Shown: positions 26,845 through 37,800 of the stretch, in pieces | Position numbering within the stretch: position 1 is the stretch's first letter | Layout of the letters: each line of letters begins with the position of its first letter | Assembly: GCF_000829455.1 (NCBI RefSeq) | Contig: NZ_JXAK01000006.1 | Location: 93,282 to 157,281, forward strand | DNA length: 64,000 bases | Direction of reading: 5' to 3' | From: Gordoniibacillus kamchatkensis | GTDB lineage: Bacteria; Bacillota; Bacilli; Paenibacillales; NBRC-103111 | Translations under genes and position numbers: made by a program | Notes under the pieces: generated by a model | Database searches by the model: none | Seen by the model: only the letters and a program-made list of their open reading frames with translations | Told to the model about the DNA's origin: nothing

Positions 26845-29778
26845 ATGCAAATGCTGCGATTTTTGTACCGCAAAATGTGGAACACGCGCTGGCTGACGCT
26901 CAGCACGCTGCTCGGCCTCGTCATGGCAGTCGCCTTCACGACGAGCATTCCGATGTACGCCGATGGCTCGCTCAAGCGGGTGGTGGCCAAATCGCTGCAG
27001 GAGAAAAGCTCGGGTTTGCCCGCAGGCTCGCTGCTCATTCGCTACCAGGCGGCCGGCTCCGACCGGGCCGATCTGGACTCTTTGCGCCAGGTGGACGCGT
27101 ACATCAAGAACGATATCCCGAACAACATCGGATTTCCTTACGATGCGTTCGCCCGCACGTATTCGATTCGCGGCGCGCAGCTGTCTCCTGAGGATCCGAA
27201 GAAAGTCGATCCGAGCAAGCGGCGCCAAATGACGCTGGCCTCGCTGGAGAAGCTGGAAGACCATATCGAGCTGACGAACGGGACGATGTTCGCCGCTTCG
27301 CCGCAGAACGGCGTCATCGAAGCGGTCGTGCTCGACGAAGCGCTGTACCGGAACGACATCCATATCGGCGACGTGTTCCTGTATCCGGTGCCGACCGGCC
27401 AGGCGCCGCTGAAAGTGAAAATCGTCGGCAGCTTCAAGCCGAAAAGCGATACCGACGCTTATTGGTACCAAGGCCTGGAAGGCCTTGTCGGCACGATGGC
27501 GGTCAGTCTTTCCGTTATGGAAGGGACGCTGCTGAAGGAGAAAAACATTCCTTTGCAGCTTGCCAACTGGTACTATGCGTTCAATTTGAAGGACATCAAG
27601 ACGAGCCAGCTCGGCCCGCTCGAAGCGAAGCTGAACCGGCTCGACATCAACTTGTACCAGACGCTCAAAAATACGAAGGTCGACATCTCGTTCGTGTCGA
27701 TATTGAACGACTTCAAACGGGAAAGCGTGCAGCTGCAAATCATGCTCTTTACGCTGGCGGCGCCGATGATCGCCATGGTGTTTTTTTACATCGTCATGAA
27801 CGCGCGCCAGTCGCTCGACCGGCAGCGCAGCGTCATCGCCGTGCTCCGCTCGCGGGGCGGATCGACGCGGCAAATTATCGGCGTTTACTTGCTGGAAGGG
27901 CTGCTGCTCGGCATCGTTGCGCTGCTGGTCGGTCCGCTGCTCGGCTGGCTGATGGCCAAAAGCATCGGTTCGTCGAACGGCTTCCTCCAGTTCGTAGACC
28001 GCAAAGCGGTGCCTGTCGGCTTTACGCGCGAGTCGCTGCTGTACGGCATTGCCGCCGTTGCCGTGGCGATCGCCGCCACGGTCGTTCCGGCGGTCGGCTT
28101 CGCCCGCGCTTCCATCGTTTCCTACAAGCAGCAGCTGGCGCGCTCCGACCGGGCGCCCGTTTGGCAGCGGTGGTTTCTCGACGTCGCGCTGCTCGGCCTC
28201 GTCGCCTACGGCTACTATTTGTTCGACCAGCGCCATCTGCTTTCGGTGGAGACGGGACTGACGACGGATCAGCTGCAAGTGCATCCGCTGCTCTTTTTCG
28301 TGCCGGCCCTATCGATTTTTGCGCTCGGACTGTTTTTCTTGCGCGTATTCCCATGGCTGCTCCGCCTGTTCGGATGGCTCGGGCGCAAGTTTTTGCCGGT
28401 GCCGCTCTACTTGACGCTGGCGCAATTGTCGCGCTCGGCCAAGTCGTATTATCCGCTCATGCTGCTGCTGGTGCTGACGCTCGGCCTCGGCGTTTACAAT
28501 TCGTCGGCGGCGCGCACGATCGATCTCAATTCGACGGAGCGGACGCTGTACCGGTACGGTTCCGACGTCATCGTTCAAGCGGTGTGGGAAGGGTTTTCCG
28601 ACGATTTGCCGACCGACCCGAATGCGGGACAGAGCGGTCAGGGCGGCCAGGGCGGACAAAGCGGCGGAGGCGGTCAAGGAAGCGGGCAAGGCTCAGGCCA
28701 AACCGGCGGCGGACAGAACGGGGGCGCGCCCGGGCAAGGCGGTGCGGGCGGACCCGGCGGCGTTCAGCAGCCGGCGAAAATTCGTTACGTCGAGCCGCCG
28801 TTTGCCGTCTTCCGCGAGCTGCCCGGCGTATCGAACGCGGCGCGCGTGCTGCGCACGAACGGCAACGTCGTCGTCTCCGGTAAAAGCGTCGGCGAGGGCA
28901 GCGTGCTGGGCATCGACAACGTCGACTTCGCCAAAGTGGCGTGGTGGCGTGACGATTTGTTTCCGGCCCACCCTTACCGCTACTTGAATTTGCTCGGCAG
29001 CTACGAGCAAGCGGCTATCGTGCCGACCGGCTTCGCGAAAAAGTATCAGCTCAAGGAAGGCGATCTCGTCACGATCAGCATCGCCCAGACGCCGGTCGAG
29101 TTCGTCATCGTCGGCATGTTGCCATACTGGCCGAGCCAGTATCCGGATCAGAAGCCGTTCTTTGTCGTGAATCTGGATTACGTCTACGATCAGGCGCCGA
29201 TCGTTCCGTACGAAGTTTGGCTCAAGATGAAAGAAGGCGCCAAGGTGGCGCCGCTGCTGGAGGCGCTGCAGGCCAAAAACATCGGAGTCGCCTCCGTCAA
29301 GGACGTGCGCAACGAATTGATTACCCAGGGCAAGCATCCGGCGCGCGGCGGCGTGTTCGGCATACTCAGCCTCGGCTTCCTCGTTTCGGTAGCCGTTTCG
29401 CTGATCGGCTATATGCTGTACTGGTTTTTCAACTTGTCGAGCCGGGTCGTGCAATTCGGGGTGCTGCGCGCGATGGGGCTTTCCCGCAAAGGGCTGACTG
29501 GCATGCTCTTGCTCGAGCAAATATTCACTGCCGGATTGTCGATCGCTCTCGGCATCGGCATCGGCAAGCTGACCAGCTACTTGTTCCTGCCGTTTTTGCA
29601 AACGTCGGAAAACGTGCAGACGGAAGTCCCCCCTTTCCGGGTCGTGTTCAACGCCCGCGACACGAGCCAGCTGTACGTTGTCGTTGCGGTCATGATGGGC
29701 ATCGGCGCTGCGCTCTTGTTCCTGCACATTCGCAGGCTGCGCGTTCACCAGGCCGTGAAGCTCGGGGAGGAGAAGTGA
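26845..29778 (+). CDS. Large FtsX/MacB-type ABC transporter permease
   Basis: A 977-residue membrane protein. One helix lies near the N-terminus (WLTLSTLLGLVMAVAFTTS), followed by an extracellular domain to about residue 290. A membrane block with the FtsX-like sequence VLRSRGGSTRQIIGVYLLEG covers about 295-420, and more helices follow at about 440-560. A second extracellular domain (about 565-840) contains a 50-residue Gly/Gln-rich linker at 593-642. The closing FtsX block has VLRAMGLSRKGLTGMLLLEQ and helices to the C-terminus. This double-FtsX topology is typical of Gram-positive mechanotransmission transporters. It lies four bases after the adaptor and four before the second ATPase. Substrate unknown; lipoprotein, peptide or cell-wall roles are possible. 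Confidence 0.88.
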   Translation: MQMLRFLYRKMWNTRWLTLSTLLGLVMAVAFTTSIPMYADGSLKRVVAKSLQEKSSGLPAGSLLIRYQAAGSDRADLDSLRQVDAYIKNDIPNNIGFPYDAFARTYSIRGAQLSPEDPKKVDPSKRRQMTLASLEKLEDHIELTNGTMFAASPQNGVIEAVVLDEALYRNDIHIGDVFLYPVPTGQAPLKVKIVGSFKPKSDTDAYWYQGLEGLVGTMAVSLSVMEGTLLKEKNIPLQLANWYYAFNLKDIKTSQLGPLEAKLNRLDINLYQTLKNTKVDISFVSILNDFKRESVQLQIMLFTLAAPMIAMVFFYIVMNARQSLDRQRSVIAVLRSRGGSTRQIIGVYLLEGLLLGIVALLVGPLLGWLMAKSIGSSNGFLQFVDRKAVPVGFTRESLLYGIAAVAVAIAATVVPAVGFARASIVSYKQQLARSDRAPVWQRWFLDVALLGLVAYGYYLFDQRHLLSVETGLTTDQLQVHPLLFFVPALSIFALGLFFLRVFPWLLRLFGWLGRKFLPVPLYLTLAQLSRSAKSYYPLMLLLVLTLGLGVYNSSAARTIDLNSTERTLYRYGSDVIVQAVWEGFSDDLPTDPNAGQSGQGGQGGQSGGGGQGSGQGSGQTGGGQNGGAPGQGGAGGPGGVQQPAKIRYVEPPFAVFRELPGVSNAARVLRTNGNVVVSGKSVGEGSVLGIDNVDFAKVAWWRDDLFPAHPYRYLNLLGSYEQAAIVPTGFAKKYQLKEGDLVTISIAQTPVEFVIVGMLPYWPSQYPDQKPFFVVNLDYVYDQAPIVPYEVWLKMKEGAKVAPLLEALQAKNIGVASVKDVRNELITQGKHPARGGVFGILSLGFLVSVAVSLIGYMLYWFFNLSSRVVQFGVLRAMGLSRKGLTGMLLLEQIFTAGLSIALGIGIGKLTSYLFLPFLQTSENVQTEVPPFRVVFNARDTSQLYVVVAVMMGIGAALLFLHIRRLRVHQAVKLGEEK

Positions 29779-29782
29779 CGGC

Positions 29783-30661
29783 ATGATTACGTGCGACGGA
29801 CTCGTCAAAATATACAAAACCGACGACCTCGAAGTCGTTGCCCTGCAAGGGCTCAACATTCACGTCGAGCAAGGCGAGATGATGGCCATTATCGGCAACA
29901 GCGGTAGCGGCAAGTCGACGCTGCTGAACATTCTCGGCGGCCTCGACCGGCCGTCCGCCGGCCAGGTCAAAGTCGGCGACTGGGACTTGCTCAAAATTAC
30001 CGACAAGCAGCTTGTCGAATACAAGCGCAGCACGGTCGGGTTCGTGTGGCAGAACAACGCCCGCAATCTGATTCCGTTCCTGACTGCGCTCGAGAACGTG
30101 GAAATGCCGATGATGCTGAGCGGCACGTACGACCGCGCGTACGCCCGCCAGCTGCTGGAGTGGGTCGGTCTCGGCCACCGGATGAACAATAAGCTGCACC
30201 AGCTGTCCGGAGGCGAGCAGCAGCGGGTAGCGATCGCGATCTCGCTGGCGAACAAGCCGAAGCTGCTGCTTGCCGACGAGCCGACAGGCTCCGTCGACAC
30301 CCGGACGGCTGACATGATCATGGACATTTTCGGCCGCTTCAATAAAGAGCTGGGCGTCACGATCGTGATTGTTACCCACGACTTGTCGATGGCCGGCAAA
30401 GTCGGGCGGGTCGTCGCCATTCGCGACGGCATGACGAGCACCGAATTCGTGAAGCGCAATCCGAACTTGAATTTGCAAGGAGGTGAGGAGCGCAGCACGG
30501 TCTATCAGGTGCACGAGGAATACGTCGTGCTTGACCGGGCCGGACGGCTTCAGGTGCCGAAGGAATATTTGCAGCAGCTCAACATTAGCGGCAAAGCGTC
30601 GATGGAATTCGACGGCGAACAAATTATTATCAAACCCCCGAAATCGTTGGAAGGAGAATAA
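29783..30661 (+). CDS. ABC ATPase with a C-terminal AbrB/SpoVT-like domain
   Basis: A 292-residue protein. Residues 1-225 are a MacB/LolD-type ATPase: Walker A GNSGSGKSTLLNILGG, Q-loop VWQNNARNLIPFLTALENV, signature LSGGEQQRVAIAISL, Walker B LLLADEPTGSVDT and H-loop VTHDLSM. After a short linker, residues about 240-288 read VHEEYVVLDRAGRLQVPKEY and LQQLNISGKASMEFDGEQII, a close match to the swapped-hairpin AbrB/SpoVT DNA-binding pattern (D..GR..IP.E....L.I). This fusion could dimerise the ATPase, sense the transport state or bind DNA; all three are inference. It is the second ATPase of the cluster, immediately after the permease. Confidence 0.9.
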   Translation: MITCDGLVKIYKTDDLEVVALQGLNIHVEQGEMMAIIGNSGSGKSTLLNILGGLDRPSAGQVKVGDWDLLKITDKQLVEYKRSTVGFVWQNNARNLIPFLTALENVEMPMMLSGTYDRAYARQLLEWVGLGHRMNNKLHQLSGGEQQRVAIAISLANKPKLLLADEPTGSVDTRTADMIMDIFGRFNKELGVTIVIVTHDLSMAGKVGRVVAIRDGMTSTEFVKRNPNLNLQGGEERSTVYQVHEEYVVLDRAGRLQVPKEYLQQLNISGKASMEFDGEQIIIKPPKSLEGE

Positions 30662-30666
30662 AGAGA

Positions 30667-32156
30667 ATGAAACCATTGCTCAGAAAAACGTTGTCGGCCG
30701 CCGTCGTGCTGGCGCTGACGGTCCCGCTCGCCACCGCCTGTACGAAGGCGACGAAAAAAGAAACGGAAGGTCCCCATACGCTGCGCATCGCGACGACGAT
30801 GTACGGCGGCGGCGACGACAACGAATATTTCCGCCAGCAGTTCACGGAAATATTCGAATTCGCCAATCCGAACATTAAAATCGAATTTGTACCGACGATG
30901 GACGACCGGTTCCGCTATGGCGGCGGCCCGAAGCCGGGAGAGAAAATTCCTGATCCGTTCGAGAAGATGAAGGAAGCGATGCAGGGCGACAATCCGCCGG
31001 ATTTGGTCATGGTCGATTACGGACAGCTGCCCGATCTGATCGGCAGCAGTTTGCTGGCTCCGCTTGACCCGCTCATTCAGAAAGATAAGCTCGATACGAG
31101 CGGCATCGTTCCGGCCGTGCTGGAAGGCATCAAGCTGCCGCTCCCGACGGGAAGCTGTACGCGCTGTCGCCGCTCTTCAACTCCTCGGCGGTTATTTATA
31201 ACAAAAAATTGTTCCAGGATGCCGGCGTCTCGTTCCCGAAAGACGGCATGACGTGGCAGGAAGCGTTCGACCTCGCCAAGCGCGTGGCGAAGCCGGACGG
31301 CGACAAGCCGATTTACGGCTTCAATTTCAACACGAATGCGCACGGCGGCGACATGTACTGGGCGACGCAAATTTACGCCCAGCCGCTGCAGCTGCGCATG
31401 TGGGACGAGAAGGGCGAGAAAATGACCGTCGACTCCGACCAGTGGGAAAAAGTGTGGACGACGATGATTCAGCTGCAGAAAGACAAGGTGATGCCGGAGG
31501 CGATCGATTTCAGCCAGCCGGGCAACCGCGCCAAGATGGTGCAGCCGGACCAAAATACGCCGTTCGCCTATGACGACTTCATGTCCGGACGGCTGGCGAT
31601 GGCGGTAATTAATTACGGCTGGCTGCCGCAGCTGATCAACGCCAACAAGAGCTCCATTCAAGGCTATACGCCGATCGAGTGGGACGTCGTCTCGATGCCG
31701 ACGCATCCGGAAGCGCCCGGAATCGGCGGGCAAATTTACATGAACGGCATTATGGGCATCAACGTCAAAGCGCAAAACCCGCAAGACGCCTGGAAGTTTA
31801 TCCAGTTCGTCAACGGCGAAGACTGGGCGCGGCTCAAGTCGCACAGCTCGTATCAGCTCGTTTCTCGGAAAAAGTACATCAACCCGCCGGGAGGAGCGAC
31901 GTTCAACATCGAAGCGTTCTACAACACGAAGCCGGTGCCTATTAATATTAACGATTACAAAATTACGCGCGAGCTGCCGAACATTTATTCCGTACAAGGG
32001 CTCGGCCAGCAGAACTTCATGCAAGCGCTGCAGGGCAAAATGTCGGTCCGCGACGCGCTCAAAAAGTGGCAAACGGACGGCGATGCGATGCTGAAGCAAA
32101 TGAAAGAAAATCCGACCGGACCAATAACCCCGATGGGGATTTCTGCGGAAAAATAA
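30667..32156 (+). pseudogene. Extracellular solute-binding lipoprotein (family 1), frameshifted
   Basis: MKPLLRKTLSAAVVLALTVP followed by lipobox ATAC marks a lipoprotein. The fold resembles MalE-type sugar-binding proteins: LRIATTMYGG, DNPPDLVMVDYGQLPDLIG, LAPLDPLI, then, after a break, YALSPLFNSSAVIYNKKLFQ, GMTWQEAFDLAKRVAK, YDDFMSGRLAM and DAWKFIQFVNGEDWA. One base is missing near 31132-31134 (EGIK continues as AAPDGKLYAL one frame back). Corrected length is 496 residues. AAGGAG lies before ATG 30667, and it follows the second ATPase by five bases, so it is in the same operon. No importer permease of the MalFG type is present, so its place in an efflux-type cluster is odd. Confidence 0.83.
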
Positions 32157-32216
32157 GGTATAATGAAGCTATGATTTTACGAAATTTACCTATTAAACGA
32201 TGAGAGGATGCTAGCC

Positions 32217-34409
32217 ATGACCAAAAGCCGCAAGCGCGCCCCGCTCGTCATGACCGCTCTGCTCGCAGCAGTATTGGCGGGTTCGGCGCTGCCGGCCGCT
32301 GCATTCGCGGACGACGGCCGCGACGCCATTACGGCGGCCGCACTCGGCCGTGTCGATCTGAACGGCAGCAGCTACGCCGAGGTGAAGCAGGTGAACATGC
32401 TGTCCGATCAAAACGGCAAAGTCGTCACCTTTACGCTCAGCGTAACGAACACCGGCGGGAAGGACGTCTCGTTCATCGATTATTGGGTGCGCCTCATCAG
32501 CAAAAGCGGAGCCCAGTTCACGGTGAAAATGATGCCGCAGGATAAGGACAAAAACACCATTCCTGCGGGCTCGACGCAAGAGCTGTCGTTCTACTCGACC
32601 GTCAACGAAGCGACGTCGCTGAGCGACTTGAAGTTCCGCATCATCAAGTGGGACTTCACCCTCGACAATTTCGAGCGCACGCTCGGCGAAATTCCGGTGC
32701 CGGACGATTTCACGGGCGTGGCGCCGGCGGGCAGCTCGCAAACCGTCAAGCTGTCGGGTACGAACATGTCGCTCTACGTCGACAAATTCACGCTCGGCAA
32801 AAACGAGAAGTACAGCTTGCCGAACGTGAAGCTGAAGCTGGAAAACGTGGACAACCACAGCTTGACGATGCCGGCGTATCAGTTCGCGGTCCGCACGTCG
32901 CAAGGGTACACGTATCCGATGGAAGCCAAAGGACTCAAAGACCTTGTCATCAATCCGCAGGAGACGAAGGACGTCACGTTGTCCGGCAGCGTCCCGATCT
33001 CCGTCTCGACCGACGGCTTGCAGCTCGTGATCACGCAAAACTTGGCCGATCTGAAGCTCAACGTGCCGATCGCCTTTTTCCAGCTTCCGGCCGCCAATCA
33101 GCAGGATAGCGGCGGAGCGGGCGAGGAAGTGCAGTTCACGGACGAGAACGGGCTGTACACGGCGAAAATGAACGGCATGTACCGTCTCCCTTGGGAAGAC
33201 CAGGACATACTGACCGCCGATTTGACGGTGTCGAACAACGGTTCGGACTCACTGCCGGTGCCGAACATGAGCGGGTACTTTTTGCTGGATGACGCGGTGA
33301 AGGTGGAAGCTAAAGTCGTTACTCCGGCCAAAGTGCTCGGCATGGCGAAAGGCAGCTCCGTCGGACTGCAGGTAGCGGCTAAAGTGCCGTACACGTACGA
33401 GTTCAAGAAGCTCAAGCTCGTGCTGCAGGAGAAGCCGGCGGATAAAACAGCGGCGGATCAAACGCCGGTAGACGTGCTGGAATTCGAAACGCCGGCGGAA
33501 GTGCTGAACGTGCCAATCTCCGATTCGGCCGCTTCGTTCGCGCTTACCGACCCGGGCTACCGTTCCAAATTTTCGGTTCAGGCCATGCGCAAGTACGAAG
33601 GCAAATCGACCGATTTGTATACGGCGGAAGTGCTGGTGGCGAACGAGGAGAAACGGTATGCCAACGTCGCGAAGCTGGTCGCGAACTTGCGGGCGGCTGA
33701 CGGGACCGTATATCCGGCAAGCGTCCTGGACGTGAAGGACAAAGTGGGGCCGGGAGGTAAAGCTTTGCTCATTGTATCTTGCGTTCTGCCAAAAGGCGCG
33801 AATGCTAGCGGCATGAACTTGCTGCTCGGCGAAGCGGTGTCGTCCGACGGCAAGGTCGTGTCAGGTGGGGGTGGAAGCACAAGCAACACGAACAATACCA
33901 CCACGACTGCAACTTCTGACCCTGATATGTACGTGAAGCCGTTCGCGTTCTGGCTGCCGCAAGTGAACAACGAAGTAAAGACGCCGCTGAAAGACATCCC
34001 GCTAGCGCCGTATACGCTGTCGATCGATCATATCGGAACGTCGCTGGAAAACAGGGTGCTGACATTAAAGTTCGACTACGAAATTACGAAAGATACGGGC
34101 ACGCAAGTGAATACGGAAGGCCGCAAAGTCGTGTTCCAGCTCAACGATACGAACGGGCTGCGCGCCATTGAATGGTCAACCGATTTAAGCAGCTTCGAGC
34201 CGCAATCGAGCGATAGCCCGGATACGGCCCAGACGAAACTGAGGGTAGGCCAATACAAAGGCTTCCACATTAGTCTCAACAACGAAGACTTGATATACAA
34301 GCTTTCATTCCTGAAGGAATACGATTTCAACATCTACGAAGAATTCCAGGGCCACCGCCGTTTGGTAGGCACCGTGAAGAATACTTGGTTTGCGTACTCT
34401 CAGGACTAA
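32217..34409 (+). CDS. Secreted multi-domain protein of unknown function (paralogue of the protein at 39287)
   Basis: About 730 residues with a Sec signal peptide (APLVMTALLAAVLAGSALPA, cleavage near AFA-DD) and no later transmembrane helix. The rest is built of repeated beta-sandwich-like units with conserved VTNTGGKDVSFIDYWVRL, QELSFYSTVNEA and VSNNGSDSLPVPNMSGYFL patterns, plus a Gly/Ser/Asn/Thr linker at about residues 555-570. The N-terminal part aligns by eye with the protein at 39287-41002 (RLTNTTGKLTRVPDYELRL). Two ATGs are possible; 32217 is chosen for spacing to the AGAGG at 32204-32208. It probably belongs with the upstream transport cluster. Family not recognised. Confidence 0.8.
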   Translation: MTKSRKRAPLVMTALLAAVLAGSALPAAAFADDGRDAITAAALGRVDLNGSSYAEVKQVNMLSDQNGKVVTFTLSVTNTGGKDVSFIDYWVRLISKSGAQFTVKMMPQDKDKNTIPAGSTQELSFYSTVNEATSLSDLKFRIIKWDFTLDNFERTLGEIPVPDDFTGVAPAGSSQTVKLSGTNMSLYVDKFTLGKNEKYSLPNVKLKLENVDNHSLTMPAYQFAVRTSQGYTYPMEAKGLKDLVINPQETKDVTLSGSVPISVSTDGLQLVITQNLADLKLNVPIAFFQLPAANQQDSGGAGEEVQFTDENGLYTAKMNGMYRLPWEDQDILTADLTVSNNGSDSLPVPNMSGYFLLDDAVKVEAKVVTPAKVLGMAKGSSVGLQVAAKVPYTYEFKKLKLVLQEKPADKTAADQTPVDVLEFETPAEVLNVPISDSAASFALTDPGYRSKFSVQAMRKYEGKSTDLYTAEVLVANEEKRYANVAKLVANLRAADGTVYPASVLDVKDKVGPGGKALLIVSCVLPKGANASGMNLLLGEAVSSDGKVVSGGGGSTSNTNNTTTTATSDPDMYVKPFAFWLPQVNNEVKTPLKDIPLAPYTLSIDHIGTSLENRVLTLKFDYEITKDTGTQVNTEGRKVVFQLNDTNGLRAIEWSTDLSSFEPQSSDSPDTAQTKLRVGQYKGFHISLNNEDLIYKLSFLKEYDFNIYEEFQGHRRLVGTVKNTWFAYSQD

Positions 34410-34433
34410 TCGATCGCTACCATCATAACCTTG

Positions 34434-34475
34434 AAAAAGACTCCGCCTGGCTACGTCTGCAGGTGGAGTCTTTTT
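34434..34475 (+). terminator. Terminator after the MacB-like cluster
   Basis: Stem AAAAAGACTCCGCCTG / CAGGTGGAGTCTTTTT around a ten-base loop, 24 bases after the secreted-protein gene. Confidence 0.88.
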
Positions 34476-34563
34476 GCTGTGGAGATCGGTCTCGAGAATG
34501 ATTTGGCCGAAGCGCGAAGCCGCTATAATGAGAAATGGCCGCTGACTCAACCCGAAGTAAGAT

Positions 34564-34658
34564 GCAGTCATGCGCAGTCATACGGCAGTGATATGACTGT
34601 TTTCACCGTCAAATCATGACTGTATTCACCTTACGGGTGGCTGGAGAACCGCTATAAT
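34564..34658 (+). promoter_or_regulatory. Promoter region of the RND operon with repeated AGTCAT/ATGACT half-sites
   Basis: GCAGTCAT occurs at 34564 and 34574 with a degenerate third copy GCAGTGAT at 34585. The inverted form is part of two direct 15-mers, ATGACTGTTTTCACC (34593-34607) and ATGACTGTATTCACC (34616-34630), 23 bases apart. The second copy lies where the -35 box of a TATAAT at 34653-34658 would be; no good -35 is present, so activator-dependent transcription is plausible. A further TATAAT lies at 34524. The rest of the 34410-34842 gap holds only the terminator at 34434. Confidence 0.5.
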
Positions 34659-34842
34659 GACAACAGTGGCATCGTCTATAGAAGGGGAGGCTCGGAAGGA
34701 GTGGGAGGTATCTGGAAAAATATCACAAAAAATTCGCAATGGCCGCATTTTTTCCAAATGATCTCCAATTACAATTAGGGTCAGGATGTACATACGCAAG
34801 TAAGGCATGCAAACGGAAGAGGAAAGTGGAGGAACTTTAAGG

Positions 34843-37800
34843 ATGATCAAATTAACCAATTTCGCCATGAAAAACGTGGCAGCAGTGTTTATCCTCATCC
34901 TGCTGCTGATCGGCGGAGGAGCCTACTCGGCTTCCTCGTTGAAAGTGGAATCGATGCCGGACATCTCGTTTCCTTTCGTCGCCGTTGTAACGCAGTACAC
35001 CGCTCCGCCAAGCGATGTGCTCGATCAAGTGACGAAGCCGCTGGAAAAGTCGGTCGCCGGCATCTCCGGTCTCAAAAATCTCGTATCTACGTCGGCCGAC
35101 AACTATTCGCAAATTTTCATTACTCTTGACGGCGACCAGAAACCGGAGGACATCAAGAAAGACGTAGAGAGCCTGATTTCCAACGTGAAGCTGCCCGATG
35201 GAGCGGCGAAGCCGAAAGTGGTGACGCAAGGGTTCGCATCGTCGCCGGTCTATTATTTGGCTTTGTACGGCGAAGACGGCATGAACCAAAACGATCTGGA
35301 TAAAGCATACAAGGACACCATGTTGCCAGGTTTCAATTCGATCAAGGGCATCGACCATGTCGACTCCGTCGGCAACGCCGAAGCGACGATGACGATCAAG
35401 CTCGACGTCAATGCGCTGAACAACTACGGTTTCACCCCTCCGCAGGCGGTGAGCATGCTGCAGGCGGCGCTCGTATCCAGCCCGGCCGGTACCGTAGACT
35501 TTAACGGCAATACGGAAATGGTGCGAATCAAAGGCCAATTGAACACCGTATATAACTTGCAGAACATGCCGCTCATGACCCCGAAGGGCGATACCTTGAT
35601 GCTAAAGCAAATCGCCAAAGTGGAAGCGATCAACGAATCGACATTTTATGCCCGTTTGAACGGGAAACCGGCGATCGGCGTTCTTCTTTACAAGACGAAG
35701 GAAGCCAATACGGTCGAGTTCTCCGCAGCGGCCGACAAACTGATTGAAAGCTGGAAGAAGACGCTGCCCAGCGTGAAATTCCAAACGATTTACAACCAAG
35801 CGACCGACATCAAGGAATCGGTTCGCGGTATGCTGGAGGAAGGCATACTGGGCGCCATTTTGGCCTCGATCATGATTTTGCTCTTCTTGAAAAACGTTCG
35901 TATGACCTTGATCGTTTTAGTCTCCATTCCGCTTTCCATTCTCATCACACTGATGCTGATGGGTGTTATGGATATTTCTCTCAACATTATGACGCTCGGC
36001 GGAATGGCGATCGCTATCGGGCGTGTCGTCGACGACAGCATCGTTGTCATCGAGAACATATACAGCCAGCTGGTAAAGCGCCATGAACGCGACGAATCGG
36101 TCATCAAGTTCGCTACTCAGCAAGTGGCGGCTGCCATTACGTCGTCGACCATTACGACGGTCGGCGTGTTCGGTCCAATCGCCTTCGTATCCGGCGTCGT
36201 CGGCTCCGTATTCCGCCCGTTTGCAATTACGATTGTTTGCGCAATTTTGTCGTCGCTCATCGTTGCGCTCACGGTTATTCCGATGCTGGCTAAGCTGCTT
36301 GTGCTCAGGTCGAAGAAGCTGCCCCACCACGACGAGAACCGCGTCGGTCCGATTATGCGCCGCTACAAAGGCATTATGAATTGGACGCTGACCCGGCCGA
36401 AGAGAACGTTGGGACTTGCTTTCCTCGTATTTGTTTTGACGCTCGTGGTCACTGTACCTAATCTCCCGGTCGCCTTCTTTGGAGCCGACGAGTCGCAGAA
36501 GCAAATGTTTTTCTCCATCAAGATGCCGAGAGAGACTTCCTTCGAATCGATGAATATTAAGGCAAAAGAGCTCGAGCAAATGATGCTGGATGCGAAAGAT
36601 TCGAACGGGAAGCCGATTTTTACTTACGTGGAATCGCTGGTCGGGTACAATGCCAACGCCTCCAGCGCCACTTCCGGCGACCGCGTTTCCTACTTGACGA
36701 CCATGTTCGCCGAAGTATCCGCGACAACGAATGCGGAGAAAGCTGCCAAAGAATGGCAGGATAAAATTAAAGCGGAAGTGCCGAAAGGCTCCGAGGTGAA
36801 TGGAAGCACGTTCTCGGCAGGACCTCCAAGCAGCAGCGGCGCCGACTTCTCCTATGCGCTGAAGGGCGACGACGAGCAATATTTGGAGCAGGCCGTTCAG
36901 ATGGTCAAGGAGAAAATGAAAGAGTTCCCCGAGCTGCGCGACATTACCGACAGCATGGCGGACAAGAAAAACCAGATCGAGATTACCGTCGACGAGAACA
37001 AAGCAAAAATGTACGGATTGAACTCCGGAATGGTGCTGAGCACCGTCGCGGGCTGGATTGCCGAAACGAAGCTGGGCGATCTGAAGTTCGACAATACGCT
37101 GTTCAAAACCAAGGTCATGATCGATACTTCTTTCAAAGATTCCGTCAAAAAAATCGGCGAATTTACGATCAAAACCCAGACCGGGGCTGTCATTCAAATT
37201 AACGAAATCGCCAAAGTTGCGGAAGTGGAAGCTCCGGTCTCCATTAACCGCGAGATGCAAAGCCAGACGCTGAAAGTGAGCGCCAAGATCGATTCGAACA
37301 ACAAAGGCGGCGTCAGCGCCAAAGTGAAAGCGGCACTCGACCAATTGAAGCTTCCGCCGGGCGTCAGCACCGAAGTGCAGGGCGTCTCCGACGATATTCA
37401 GAAAGGCTTTATGCAAATGTTCCTGGCTATGGCCGCATCGATCTTTATCGTCTATTTAATCATGGTGTTGGCGTTTGGAAACGCCAGCGCGCCGTTCGCC
37501 ATTTTGTTCTCGCTGCCGCTCGCTCTCATCGGCGGACTGCTCGGCCTCCTGATCACCCGCCAGACGCTGGACATTACGGCTTTGATCGGCTTCCTGATGC
37601 TGATCGGGATCGTCGTAACGAATGCGATCGTCTTGATCGACCGCGTGCAACAGCTGCGCGAGCAGGGCTACGAAGTGCGCGATGCTTTGCTGGAAGCGGG
37701 GATGACTCGCCTGCGCCCGATCATTATGACTGCCGGCGCTACGATCATAGCGCTGCTGCCGCTTGCTCTCGGTTTATCGAAGGGGACGATTATTTCCAAG

